Assembly: GCA_964019425.1 (NCBI GenBank)
Contig: OZ025861.1
Location: 1 to 64,000 of the forward strand
Direction of reading: 5' to 3'
DNA length: 64,000 nucleotides
From: Flectonema sp. DT1601
Lineage: Eukaryota > Euglenozoa > Diplonemea > Diplonemida > Diplonemidae
Positions 9,501 to 19,769 of the stretch are shown piece after piece. Made by a program: the position numbers and the translations under genes. The notes under the pieces were generated by a model. The model was not told the DNA's origin. It ran no database searches and saw only the letters and a program-made list of their open reading frames with translations. Each line of letters begins with the position of its first letter. Position 1 is the first letter of the stretch.

Positions 9501-11754
9501 AAAGAGTTGCCAGCTGTTGAATGCATTTGTTGAGTTGATTTGTGTCTTTGCCGAGATTTATAACAATTTCTGAACCTTTTCGAGTTATTACTTTGCATGG
9601 CCATCCTGGTTCTCCAATGTGAAATGATTTATCAATAACAGTTCCTAACTTTTGAAAAAAAGTTAAAAAACGAGAAGGATCAGTCAACACATGCCGATAA
9701 GCATCGTGAACTGAAAGCACAACATGAGAACAAACATCATTACTGTAGCAGTTTGTGATGGCCCAGGGAGGTGATGTAATGAAATTCTCAAACTGCTGAA
9801 GTTCATTAATTGTTGTACTTCCAAACTGATAAGCTGACGGTTTGTCGTAGAACTTGGTATCCAACATTGGATAAACACCAAGTCTTAATTGATAAGGAAG
9901 TCTTCCGAATAATGTTAATTTTCTCTTCTGACTATCAGTAATAGAGTCATCATCATTATCATTCACTGAAGTATTCTCCACAACTTCATCTGGTGTGGTG
10001 ACTGTTTTGTTAGTTACTTCCTCCTGAGAAGATGCGTAGGCAGTCTTCATCAGGTGAAGAAGTAAGTCAGTTTCGGTGAATGTCGCAGATCCATTTAATT
10101 CATTTTTCACAATCGCATCGTTGGTACGATTTCCCTTTTGCTTCAGAAGTGTAGAATTAGTTCTTTTTACTCTCCGTTTTTGTTTTACTGCTGCCCACCG
10201 AACTTTTAAACTTTCACTTGCTGATTTATCATCAGTTACGTAGTTACGACCATCTTTCTTCGTAGCCGTCTTTTTAACGTTCGGTTGATTCTCAAACAGA
10301 TAAGACAACAGTTCTTTTACAGATTCAGGTCTTGGAATAGAACACAAACTCTCCCTCTCTTCTTCAGTTAATGGTGGCTGAGGCTGACTAACTTCGATCC
10401 AGTTGGAAGTTGAGTTACCTGGAGAAGCTCCAGTGGGAGGTTGTTTTAATTTATTTCCAAGTTGTTGATTTTTATCATTTGAAGTAGTTCTGTTTGAATT
10501 AACTGAAGTCATGTCTGGAGTTGGTGAATGAGTTTCTGGCTGAATTGCTTTTGCTCCGCTTTGAAGATCTTGACGCGTTCCAGTTCGTGAACCAGCACGA
10601 GAGTCGGTTCGTAATGTATCAGGTTTAGTATCTGTTTGAACGGAGACTGATGCGAGTGTAGGTTTTACCTCCTCTTTTCCAAGAAGACTGTAGTCACTAA
10701 CATCCGAGTCATCGTCACTGTATCCTCCTGTTGTAGTTCTCGACCTTCTCTTGTCTCCTCGTGTTGGAGATAATAAGTTCTCAACCACATCAGTTGTCTC
10801 TCCTACTTCAACTGTAAAACTCCCAGTCTGTTTTATCTTACTCACATTACTGTCGGCTCTGAACTGATTACTTTGAACAGGTTTTACTGATGTCTTTTCT
10901 ATCATTCTCAGTTTTGATTTAGTTTGAGAGAGTTCAGCAAGCAAGTCACTGTAACGTCTCTTAACTTTTTTTAATTCTTTCCGAAGTACAGTTTGATTTT
11001 CTTTCATTGCAGTGTACGATTTCATTACTCCTCCTCCTTTAAATGTTTTGATGAAGTTCCTCAAGTCTTCAAATAAAATAAGAAGTGATTTCTTACAATT
11101 GTCAATCACAAATATCGGAAGTTGTAATTCGCTGAAGTCAATCTTATCAAAATTAAAATCGTCGTCTAGTTTGGTTCTGAACGGTTTTGCAGATGGAAAG
11201 AGTTCTTCAAAACTTTTAATTTTAAACTCATGCTGATCCTCGACACCAGATTCTACATAAAAAACAGGATTTTGTTCCAATTTCATTAATATTTCCCAAA
11301 CTGATGAAAGGATCTCCGGGAGGTTTGGAAGTGATAATTTCAAACGTTCTATTTCAACGAGTCCCCGAGTCAAGTCTGACGGAATATCTTCTTTTGGATA
11401 ACTATCTGAAATATTTGAGACAGAACACTCAGCTTGAGAAACAATTTCCAAAACTTTAGTAAGATTTGTTTGTGAACCCTTATTGACATCACTTATCCAT
11501 TGAAGCATTATTTTAGTAGCGGAGTCGAACTCAGCTACCAACTCTGTGTATCTCTCTATTGTCATTGGAACGGCTAGTTCCGCACTCGTGACTCCATCCC
11601 AACCACCTTTCCGTCTTCCATGTCCACCATGACCGTCATTTGAGTAGTTTGTACCTCCCGCTAGTTGTTTACGCCTCGTTAAATTATCACCAGCTGATCT
11701 CTCCTGCATATTGTAAGCAACTCTCATTCTCGGAGGGAGAGTGCAATTCACCAT
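6550..11754 (-). CDS. Giant protein with two class III nucleotide-cyclase-like domains
   Basis: 1734 aa. The N-terminal 300 residues are helical, with a coiled coil around 240-285. A disordered Ser/Thr-rich linker follows to about 600. Cyclase-homology domain 1 (about 670-840) has VVLSVHDAYRHV, then GSEIVIN where the second metal Asp would be, then LTASIGLSIGSVF and LGNEILIASDAWKRL. Domain 2 (about 905-1095) keeps both metal-binding positions: AVIDLNGSSAAW and GWEVFSGGDCFILAF, then RIGLALGEA. A helical region (about 1110-1260) precedes a long basic, Pro/Ala-rich disordered tail. No transmembrane segment is evident, so this is a soluble or axoneme/cytoskeleton-bound cyclase relative rather than a receptor cyclase. 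The start codon lies 18 nt after CCACTTCCAG. Whether it makes cAMP is unknown. Confidence 0.75.
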   Translation of the reverse strand: MVNCTLPPRMRVAYNMQERSAGDNLTRRKQLAGGTNYSNDGHGGHGRRKGGWDGVTSAELAVPMTIERYTELVAEFDSATKIMLQWISDVNKGSQTNLTKVLEIVSQAECSVSNISDSYPKEDIPSDLTRGLVEIERLKLSLPNLPEILSSVWEILMKLEQNPVFYVESGVEDQHEFKIKSFEELFPSAKPFRTKLDDDFNFDKIDFSELQLPIFVIDNCKKSLLILFEDLRNFIKTFKGGGVMKSYTAMKENQTVLRKELKKVKRRYSDLLAELSQTKSKLRMIEKTSVKPVQSNQFRADSNVSKIKQTGSFTVEVGETTDVVENLLSPTRGDKRRSRTTTGGYSDDDSDVSDYSLLGKEEVKPTLASVSVQTDTKPDTLRTDSRAGSRTGTRQDLQSGAKAIQPETHSPTPDMTSVNSNRTTSNDKNQQLGNKLKQPPTGASPGNSTSNWIEVSQPQPPLTEEERESLCSIPRPESVKELLSYLFENQPNVKKTATKKDGRNYVTDDKSASESLKVRWAAVKQKRRVKRTNSTLLKQKGNRTNDAIVKNELNGSATFTETDLLLHLMKTAYASSQEEVTNKTVTTPDEVVENTSVNDNDDDSITDSQKRKLTLFGRLPYQLRLGVYPMLDTKFYDKPSAYQFGSTTINELQQFENFITSPPWAITNCYSNDVCSHVVLSVHDAYRHVLTDPSRFLTFFQKLGTVIDKSFHIGEPGWPCKVITRKGSEIVINLGKDTNQLNKCIQQLATLSIRIRNTYSDEPIYLTASIGLSIGSVFQLSDQCLGNEILIASDAWKRLSEATKKLFNHKERALTLKDGRTNITVLSCVVNELSDDGILESDYYCPPQEKEGTETAAGKKIIEIKSTSLGAIISSRRQWIENTITEMKRIDSDRCIKFQGTEEEQALEAAGMAVAVIDLNGSSAAWGNHLHYSLSKDKSRREYADTFIESIKEFRDVLRNSLMSIEGWEVFSGGDCFILAFRKARQALKWSLSMTTKTQPWPAAIFSETPNFSDGGNVCISRIGLALGEARLVSTTVPGSHVVCAAALCGLCDVGGIYMTQSMSNQAKVAKYKTIDQGTHRIESLKLDLDAYSIQIGGASCPPSKLKVAAAALASVKIEKNVIAKHGQKTNDILKLHRRVRLFVILFQRAFAKEHENPISDEQLLCLWVKSMAQQGIDFSDIVAANPHVRAKDVGKLRHICDEASRFVIDDDTREERAFQEQQYSMLCKSTLGYLSRAIKQCVTMKRRGIKTTTGVGQLFAKTARNFLSEKDETTQATNVLKALQGLVKSAPQQDTNLSELGSKSEDINPEKVVDLLGKSLWEKLRFAKKAPAPVQASSAIRNLFSPQGKKAPSANSQDEDAVNGAPTVEEPAPALPVAAKMFANRTLVPMKTQVPTNDILESQAQPASISNLTRIASRRKADQPASPKSVAVNGATRLTELLSKLRANASQQREEDPLKRSSRMKDTKSAFMRVLVKSRGDGLRQDQEGTQSTPSELPPTKGWDLVDLPAGSNATKQLEDAMNMKLQGEQHPKLSERQPAADVSNAATNVIQKPHHQQLHNVATEETGPADDKKSPAGDELMTFSAETELPPIGPAIDQAAPTLAGFGAENSRRKSRAFNAKKFNLALDDTANSSSVHQRSQKMMKRLESKQGPQLSALPKQPSKQVANGIPSSGKLPTLNRQETPEITALPRNSFGSPKTAVAKKTPIKAKAFGNDVQLPQLNQHMRPRARW

Positions 11755-12179
11755 TGCGGTGATGTGATTCCTGGAAGTGGAATGGAATTTAAAAAATTAA
11801 AAAAACCATCTTCTCTGACTAACTCTGAACACATTTCCCCCAAAGCAATCGTATAAGATCATTCAATCCAAGAGATCAGCGAGATACTGCTGGTACGATT
11901 CAACAAAGGTAGTGAGTGCTGTCGTTGCTTAATAAAAACCATTCTAGAGCTGATGGTTGCCAAAGAATAACAAGACACCAGATTCGGACAATTAAATAGT
12001 TCGTTCTGCAGTATAAAGATACCACTTTCTGTTTTCTGTATTAACCTTTCCCAGCCAGCTCTTTCCAAGTAAAACAACAAAATGAATTATATGTTCAAAG
12101 TACGCTGCGTACTAAAGTAACTGACCTGTTGCGTATTGACATCTGACTGATGAATAAGAACAATGTTACGAACTCAGCT

Positions 12180-12213
<34 letters not shown>

Positions 12214-12920
12214 GGGGGGGTACCAGCGGAGATTGCAAACAAAAAAGTCTCAGCGCTGTTTACCTATAACATATTAAGAAAGCGAAACAAGATAACAAAT
12301 TTCAAAAAAAAAAATTATTATGAACAACAACCGAAGAGTACCTTGACTGCCTACCAACGAATACCTATACACCTGTTACATGTTAAAGTCGTAATGATAA
12401 TAAAGAATTAGTAAACAATAGAGAAAGAAAAGAAAACAAGACGAATGATAAAACTAACAAAAGCCTCAGCGGTACCTGCTAACATGTTGAGAAGCCGTAA
12501 GAATGGAGAAGAAAAATACTGATTCGGCACATGCCGCTCGCTCATATGAATATATCCAAATGATTTGTGTCTGCGTACTGGATTATTGCGGACTTTAACC
12601 TGTTTCATGTCAATCAGCCATAAGATGAAAAGATAATGTTTATAGACAAGAAAAAAAACTGCTGCAGGTCTTCTGCTGGCAATTAACTCTTCTTCCGTGA
12701 CTAAGGTTTTCGTGGTTGCTATTTTTCCTGACTTTCTCTTCGTTTGTTTTCTTTAATGAAATAACTGCGTTCTCTTCTATTCTTTTTCTTATTTTTTTTT
12801 GGTTACGGCAAAAAAAAAAAAGTTGCGGCTCTTCTGCCGAGAAACATAAAAGAAAATAAAGCATCCAACCAACAATACTACTACACTCTCACCACACTTA
12901 ATATCACCTTCAGAACTCTA
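11755..12920. other. Intergenic, 1.2 kb, with T31-G8 tract
   Basis: No convincing gene on either strand; the short frames are rich in Phe/Lys from homopolymers. A run of 31 T followed by 8 G lies at 12182-12220. The segment next to 12920 is the 3' UTR of the cold-shock gene. Confidence 0.4.
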
Positions 12921-14407
12921 CTAATCAGAATCGGAACTGTCAGAAGGGGCAGCATTTGGTCCACGACCTGGCTTGCTTGGCTGTTTTTGAATAGTTGTTG
13001 TCGTTGTTACTATTAGTAAATAGAATAATAACTGATGTGTGTAAAGAGGGTACATACTGATGATCCTGGAGCGCTAACTCCAATCTGCCCTCTGTTGAAG
13101 TCTCTGTCTCTGTCGTTTCCTCCACGCTTACCTCCTCCCTTGCGGTCTCTGTCGTTATAGTCATTTCTTTCGTAACCGCCACCAGCACCAGCACCACCAC
13201 CTCCTCCTCCGTAGCGGTCGCTTCTATCTCTATCGTTATATCTGCCCTTTCCACCCACCTGTCTGTCACCTCCTCTGTCGTACCTGTCAGCACCACCTCC
13301 TCCTCCTCCTCCGTAGCGGTCACCACCTGCAAAGCGGTCTCCTCCTGAAAAGTCTCCACCCTTGCCTCCGTAATCCCCTCCCTTTCCTCCTCCTTTGCCT
13401 CCTTTACCTCCCCCCTTGCCTCCTCCTCCCTTTCCTCCGAATTCGCCCTGTCTCACTCCAGGTCCAGTTACGGAATCAGCTACCTTCTTACCGTCAGGGT
13501 TGTTTGCTAATTTAATGTAAACTTCTGACTTTGGGATCAAACTGCCTCCTCCACATGAGTTTGCGTGGACGAAAACATCTCCAACTTCAGTTTGAACAAA
13601 TCCGTACCTCTTGTCATCGTACCACTTCTTTACGAGTCCAACTAAGTCGCCTGTTTGAGTGCGTCCTGTTCCAAGAATCTTTACACCTGGTCCTGCAACA
13701 CTTTTAGCTGATTGTTTACCATCATCTCCTACAACTAGTTCATAATAAACTGTGTATCCAGGTATCAATTCAGCTGTTAACCCTCCCTCGAATGAGTTGT
13801 GGTGGCAGAAGACGTCACTTCCTTCTGCGGATTTGATGAAACCAAAAGAACGTTCGTTCAGCCACTTGGTGACGGTACCAACAAGTTTACCAGCGTACTG
13901 CGCTGGGTCTACAGGGGCAGAGGTGCTTCCGTATGCAGGTGCTGAACCACCATAGGCGGGGTTAGAGTAACCTGAAGTTGAGTAGTCTGGAGTTGCAGAG
14001 CTACCGTATCCTCCGTAAGCTGGGTAGGCCTGCCCCGTTCCCTGAGCAGCTGTTGCGTCAGCACCTGGAGCTCCAGCTCCGTAGTAGGCGGCGTATTGAG
14101 CAGTAGTAGCATCAGGAGCTCCTGTTGCTGGAGTGGTACTTCCACCAGTAGTAGCAGGAGTTCCGTATCCATATTGCTGGTAGTACGCAGCATACGCATC
14201 CGATCCTGGAGCAGCCGCTGCTGCAGCTGGTTGACCTTCTTGTGGTGCAGGTGTTGAGTCTGGTGCTGGTGCTGGTGCAGCATCTGCTCCTGCTGGTGCT
14301 CCCCCACTCGCATATTGCTGATAGTACTGTTGGTAGTACTCAGCCATCGCTGGATCCATCTGAGCCTGATCTCCGCCAGCTGGGGGTGCCGGTGCTGGGT
14401 CTGACAT
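12921..14407 (-). CDS. Double cold-shock-domain, Gly/RGG-rich RNA-binding protein (2 exons)
   Basis: Exons are 14407..13058 and 12980..12921, with a 77-nt intron (GTATGT...AAACAG), phase 0; 469 aa. Without splicing the frame would run on into VCTLFTH and stop early. The N-terminal 165 residues are Ala/Pro/Gln/Tyr-rich and prion-like. Cold-shock domain 1 (about 170-240) has GTVTKWLNERSFGFI and DVFCHH; domain 2 (about 258-320) has GLVKKWYDDKRYGFV and DVFVHA. These are the RNP1 and RNP2 motifs that bind single-stranded nucleic acid. The C-terminus is a GGK/RGG-type tail (DRYGGGG, NDRDRD). The short second exon adds an acidic Ser/Asp end. Such proteins act in mRNA stability and translation, which fits organisms with mainly post-transcriptional control. 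A trans-splice acceptor TTTCATCAG lies about 20 nt before the ATG. Confidence 0.9.
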
Positions 14408-14618
14408 TCTTTCTGATGTTTTCTGATGAAATTAAAATTTATAAATGAGAACTACAATCATATTTATTGTTCTTCCACAGCCCTGCGGTAAACTAAATTA
14501 AATATTACTAGTCATCCAACACCAGTAGTGAGATATAACGAAACATAACGAAGATGGATAATTAAGAAAGGAGGGTGAGTTGTGCGAATATGACTAATGT
14601 AAGTAACATACAATACGA

Positions 14619-15254
14619 CTAACAATCCATCAGTGATTGTTTTATTTCTTGTTTTGATATAAATCTTCTCCTCAAAATAGGAGTTCCAGATATTACTTCA
14701 GGTCTGATGTAAGGAACTTGTCCAGTTGGCGATTCTGGTTTTGCTAACGGAGGAGTTCCGCTGTGTTGAGACTTCACAAACGCATCAAGTTGGTATTTGG
14801 AGATTAGCTTTTTCATATTTTCTGAAACTTTATTATGTTCTGATTGTTTGTTGTATCTTTTACTTAGACGCTCTTCAATGTCAAGTTTTGTGTTTAGAAT
14901 TCGGAGTTGGTTATCAGTTGTTTGAAATGTTTTGTAAGCAGCTCTACCTTCCTTTAGATCATCCAATAAGATATGAATCTGATCGTTGTGAAAGTACATC
15001 GCGTTTAGTGTGTTTGTGTACGTCACTCGTAAGTTAATTAATTCTTCAACTTGTGAAGGATGAAGGTCTAATCGTCCTAAACCGTTTTCCATGAATTCTA
15101 AGATCTGATCTTGTGCTTGAACGTCTTCTGATACTTCTCCCTCTGTCCTAACATGTTTATAGTCACGAACTCCAAGATACGTGTTCAGTTCAGATCTTCC
15201 TGTGATGTCAACACCAGTGACGCCCTCTAACCAATTCATGGCCTGCATCGCCAT
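14619..15254 (-). CDS. Uncharacterised 211-aa helical protein
   Basis: The frame is open upstream to 15338. I place the start at 15254 (MAMQAMNWLEG) because a good minus-strand acceptor (AACATCACAG) lies just upstream, and the 28 residues before it are hydrophobic UTR-like translation. The protein is mostly helical (QVEELINLRVTYTNTLNAMY, DIEERLSKRYNKQSEHNKVS), with a Pro-rich segment near residue 175 and a C-terminal MDC. I do not recognise it. Its first ~15 codons and its 5' flank are duplicated upstream at 15.6-15.8 kb, where the acceptor AG is changed. Confidence 0.65.
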   Translation of the reverse strand: MAMQAMNWLEGVTGVDITGRSELNTYLGVRDYKHVRTEGEVSEDVQAQDQILEFMENGLGRLDLHPSQVEELINLRVTYTNTLNAMYFHNDQIHILLDDLKEGRAAYKTFQTTDNQLRILNTKLDIEERLSKRYNKQSEHNKVSENMKKLISKYQLDAFVKSQHSGTPPLAKPESPTGQVPYIRPEVISGTPILRRRFISKQEIKQSLMDC

Positions 15255-16118
15255 CTTGTTTTTACTACATCTGTGATGTTTACAAATTAATACAATCAGT
15301 ATTAAAAAATTAGATAAATCTTTCAGAGGAGGAGACATTTTTTTTTTATTTATTTATTTTTTCTTTTTTTTTTGTAATTTATAACGTTGGAGATAGTCAG
15401 AAGTCAATTCAGGTAGAGCTGCCTTTTTATATTTTGTGTGATCGCCAGACAGTAATACTACTAGCTTACACGGTGGCCGGCGTACACAGTGAAATCTGAA
15501 TAGTTTCTTTTCTTTTCCGATTTCGTCGGTGCAACAAATAAAAATATTATAAATCTTTTGGGAATAGCTTTTCGCAGAGCATTCTTAAGCTCAAAAGGAA
15601 CAGCAATTTCTCCGGCAATCTTGACTGCCAGTGGGGCAGCGTAGTTGGAGGAAATAGGTCGAGACCAGTGACACCCTCTAACCAATTCATGGCCTGCATC
15701 GCCATCGTGTTATTACTACATCCGTGATGTTTACAAATTAATACAATCAGTATCAAAAATTTAGATAAATCTTTCAGAGGAGGAGACATTTTTGCTTTTT
15801 TTTTTTTTTATGTTTTTTGTAATTTATAACGTCGGAGGATATTCACAGAAATCAATTCAGGTAGAGCTGCCTTTTTATATTTTTGTGTGATCGCTAGACA
15901 GTAATATTACTGGCGTACAAATAATAAATAAAACGGTCACTTAATCTGAATAGTTTCTTTTTTTTTCCGACTTCGTCGGTGCAACAAATAAGAATATTAT
16001 AAATCTTTTCTGATTAGCTTTTCGCAGAGCATTCTTAAGCTCAAAAGGAACAACAATTTCTCCGGCAATCTTGACTGCCAGTGGGCAGCGTAGTTGGAGG
16101 AAATAGGTCGAGACTATG
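15213..16118. repeat. Tandem duplication, two ~450-bp units
   Basis: 15213-15662 and 15663-16118 are similar over their whole length with scattered substitutions and indels. Each unit holds the 5' part of the gene at 14619-15254, then a shared spacer (including GGTAGAGCTGCCTTTTTATA on the plus strand), then a segment with a protein-like minus frame (ISSNYAAPLAVKIAG..., 15685-15461). That frame shifts in the distal unit through loss of one C in a run. The second gene start lacks the acceptor AG (CACGG instead of CACAG), so it looks like a decaying duplicate. Confidence 0.85.
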
Positions 16119-16850
16119 AGATATAAAAAGAACTGTAATGCTAGTAACGATTTCTAAATAGTTTCGGAGCTGCACATGGCCAAGATGTATGCCGCACCTT
16201 GACTGAATAAAATGAAATATTGAGAAGGCCCGGGAAACCCTCACCACTAGATAACCCAATCGGGTTTAAAGAAGCCTCGGCTGGAAGCCCAAAAGCAACC
16301 AAGAGACAAACAGCTGAAGACGAAAAAAGAGAAGAAAATATGATCAGGAAGGGAGTAGCAATAAAATACATCTCTGAGATCATGTGTAAAAAAAAAAAAC
16401 GTATTTTCTTCAAGAAATAATGTGTGTCTAATGCCGCCAATATGATATCACAAAAATAAAAAAAATTTAAAAAAAAAAAAAAAAAAACTGCAGCAACTAT
16501 CAACACCCAATTATCCCGAATACTAATATGCACACGAACAACTATAAAATCAAAAGTGAGACAAGTCACTCTTAGACCCCAGTAAACTTGCTATAGAGTA
16601 ATCGCAGCAATGAATTATCGATGGTTTCTCACAAGGATTTTTCAAATTCTCGTAACTTAGAACCATTTCGAAGAGAACCGTCGGAGAGACCGCAGCTAAG
16701 AAATATAATGAGAGAAATCAGATATTCTGATCCTCAGTAATTGAGGAGATATTGAATTGTCTTCTTTTTTGAACGAAAATAATTTCAGCGATCCGAAGAA
16801 AAAACAAACGAACGGAAAACCTGACTTTTTGAGCGAAAAAAATTTTTGGG

Positions 16851-16884
<34 letters not shown>

Positions 16885-17555
16885 TACTTTTTACTTCTTT
16901 ACTCATCACAAGTTGTAACTTCAGCAAAAAACAATTGTTCTTAAATTATTTCTTTTTTTTTTTTTCCTTTAAATGAACCAGTAGTGAAAGAGTAAACGAA
17001 GACGACACTGCTGCAGAGAGCACAATGTAAAAAAACGAGTACGCTACACTGACTGATAATGAAATATTGACTTTTTGATCACAAAAGTCCGATATCCATG
17101 TGAGTTGTTGTGGGCGAAAAAAAATGAGCGAGCGGGAATCGAACTTACCAATGGCCTTCGCAGCAAGGCTTCCGTAGTTATTTTTTGCAATAAAATAATT
17201 TAAAAAAAAAAGAGGGCTTTTGGGCAACTCCTAGAGACAACAAAAATAAAAACTACCACTGTTTCATCATGTTTGGATAAAATAGGGGAAAATAAATAAA
17301 AAAAAAAAGCGATCGCGTCTGCAAGTATTAATTTTTTTTTTCCGAATAAATCGCCTTTTATGGTGTTTTTGCAGAAAATATGACCTAGAGAGGGGGCATC
17401 GGGAAATTCATTAATGTGACAAGACCAAAAAAATTCTGCAAGTTTTTTTAAGTTCCCCACACCGTGCAGTTCATATTGCCAGAGTGAGAAAACATTCTTC
17501 ACGTGTTCTTATTATTAATCTCTAATCACAGACTTAGACACCACTTAAAGTATTT
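16119..17555. other. Intergenic, no gene seen
   Basis: AT-rich with several long A or T tracts (16467-16486, 16855-16880, 16950-16965). A tRNA-T-loop-like string on the minus strand near 17132-17142 does not fold as a tRNA. Short frames are homopolymer artefacts. Confidence 0.4.
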
Positions 17556-18269
17556 CTAATTGTTATTATTCTTTGGTTTCCAGTAGTGGAAGTCAGCAGC
17601 AAATATCATCGTCAATAAAACTCCTTTCTCGTCAGCTGATAAGTTTGGGTCTTCAAACGTAAGAGAGTAATTATTTATTCCCATGAAGTGAGCTGCGAAT
17701 GAGTTTAGGGGGAGCTTTGCTCCGGTAGCGACGTGTCTGCCTCTAGTGTTTTTGATGTCGAAATCGTAGCGTGTTCCTGGACAACACATCCCATCGCAAC
17801 ATTGTGGGGGATTCTTTGGTTCTGCGAAGAAAGTTGAGGATCCTGAAGTCATTTCAGCTCCCATTTTGAGAGAAGGAGGGCAACCACAGAGATCCATACA
17901 ACCATTTGGTAAAGAAGCGTACCCGAGTTGTTGATTTGTCTTCACGTCTGTTAACTTCCACTTTGGTTTACAACAACCAGTATCAGATGATATAATCTTA
18001 TGAGTTTGTATCTCAGTACCATCAGGTTTACTTATTAATACTCTAGCATCAGCTGGAAAACATTCATCACACAAACCACAATCAGTATCAGTCCTCATTA
18101 CCTGTCTTTTGTCTCCATTGGCGTCGTATATTTTAAACTTCTGTCTCTGACAGCAGTCTGGTGTTTGCATTATCACTAATTCTTTTCTATCAGTGACCCA
18201 CTTCAGATTGTTCTGTCCCTCAGTATATCCAGGTTGCATGCCATTCGTTCCGAGGAGTTTTTGAGACAT
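17556..18269 (-). CDS. Phospholipid scramblase-like protein
   Basis: 237 aa, single exon. The scramblase (tubby-like beta-barrel) pattern is clear: an N-terminal GYTEGQNNLKWVTDRKELVI, then DCCQRQKFKIYDANGD (residues about 38-53), Cys-rich DTDCGLCDECFP, then GCCKPKWKLTDVKTN. A second Cys cluster (PQCCDGMCCPG) precedes RYDFDIKNTRGRHVATG. It ends FAADFHYWKPKNNNN. Animal PLSCRs end in a membrane helix; here the hydrophobic end is short, so membrane attachment may instead come from acylated Cys clusters. The family is linked to Ca-dependent lipid movement, but activity cannot be inferred. An acceptor TTCCTGTACAG lies about 24 nt before the ATG. Confidence 0.85.
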   Translation of the reverse strand: MSQKLLGTNGMQPGYTEGQNNLKWVTDRKELVIMQTPDCCQRQKFKIYDANGDKRQVMRTDTDCGLCDECFPADARVLISKPDGTEIQTHKIISSDTGCCKPKWKLTDVKTNQQLGYASLPNGCMDLCGCPPSLKMGAEMTSGSSTFFAEPKNPPQCCDGMCCPGTRYDFDIKNTRGRHVATGAKLPLNSFAAHFMGINNYSLTFEDPNLSADEKGVLLTMIFAADFHYWKPKNNNN

Positions 18270-19769
18270 TGAAATTGTGAATTAATTACTCTGTACAGGA
18301 AGATATAATTATGAAAAAAAAAAAAAAAAAAAAAACGATAATCTGAAAAGCCGTACGTCAATTGAGTTTGAATGCTGTTCGAGAGGATGTAAAAAACAGT
18401 AACAACTTTAGTTATTAAAAACAAAATTAATATCAAGTACTTGACTGAAAAAAATATATTTGTAGTTGTTAATTTGCTGCGTGGGGGGTGAACAAGTTAC
18501 AGCAGACTACATGCGCTGAACGCAATTTGCACAAGGTCAGAACTTCACACTTTTTTGTTGTAGTTTCTGAGAAATAAAACCACAATGCTTTAGTATCCCA
18601 CAATGCTATAGTTTAACTGAACACATCCAGAGTTAGGAGTTTGGGCAAACCAAGTCTTTACGTAAAGGGCGGATAGACAAATTTTTCCTTAAACATCAGG
18701 GGACCTCATGGGACTAAACAACAAGAGCCAGAATAATAATAATAACAACGGCTCACTTTACGTTACGTTGAGTGTCATTCAAATCGGCATTCGTATTCCA
18801 CATTCCTCATTTATTTTATTTTTTTTTTTTTTTTCGAATTCACAAAGATGTGTCTTCAGAGAGAAAAGGATAATAATAACTACCTCCAGCTTGAAGTGGA
18901 ACGAGCAAAGGCTGGAAAAAAAGAGACCTCAACAGTCGGGCTATATTTAGAATCTACTACGAAGTTAAGTCTCGATTTCTCTATTCGTTCATCAGGGTAG
19001 TATTCGATTAAAAAATATAAAAAAGAATCGGTAAACCTTCACTTTTTACCTTTTCTTACTCACACTTTTGCTTTTGTTTGTGCGCAACCCGGTACAAAAA
19101 TCCTAATAAAGGAAATAGGTTAGTTACGCTCTACCGAACAATGGGGTTTTGTAGGTACAAAAAAAAAAAAAAAAAGTAAAAACAAAAACGATGAGTGCGG
19201 GTGAAGATCACCAGCTGTGAGTGAAATCAAGTATCCAAAACAAATAACACTTTTTTATTAACAGCTGCTGAGATTCAATAACGAGATAGCACTTCTATTT
19301 GTTTATAATAACAGAAAACAATTAACCTTTTCTCTCTTAGTCTTCTGTTGTACTTTAATTTTCAACGAGAAGAAGGATCACTCTGTCTTACTACTACTAT
19401 GCCGCAAATATACAAAAAAAGATCAACTTATCGAACAATAGAAATAAAGGGAAGGGAACACATCTCACACTCAGTTGTTGTTATTGTTGTCAAAATATTA
19501 ATATAAACCTTATGGTAGTTGTTAAGATAGGATTGTGATGTAAGGATGAGATCAGGTGCTACTGAAGGCTAGGGATGTCATTCTTGCACCAAATAGACAA
19601 CTCTGTGCGTTCAATTCAAAGTAAATCAACTGAAGTCATCTGAAAAAAGCAACTCTTTTGAGTCGGATCGATTTCAGGTTCTTGTTGGCGGCAGGGAGAT
19701 AGTTTCGGAAGCTAAGTTAACCGTCAGGAAACTGGTAACACAACCAAATGATATATATTCACAGATCTT
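18270..19769. other. Intergenic, 1.5 kb
   Basis: I see no gene. The stretch holds A/T homopolymers (18314-18335, 18816-18834, 19159-19175), an AAT/AAC-rich stretch near 18733, and the 5' flank of the scramblase gene. An undetected small intron-split gene cannot be excluded. Confidence 0.35.

Noticed and set aside
12182-12220. T31-G8 tract as the poly(A) tail of a retrocopy
   Set aside because: No processed gene body or target-site duplication adjoins it; such tracts are common in spacers and introns here.
17100-17180. tRNA gene (GTTCGATTCCC string on minus strand)
   Set aside because: The T-loop motif is there but the T stem does not pair and no D or anticodon arm fits.
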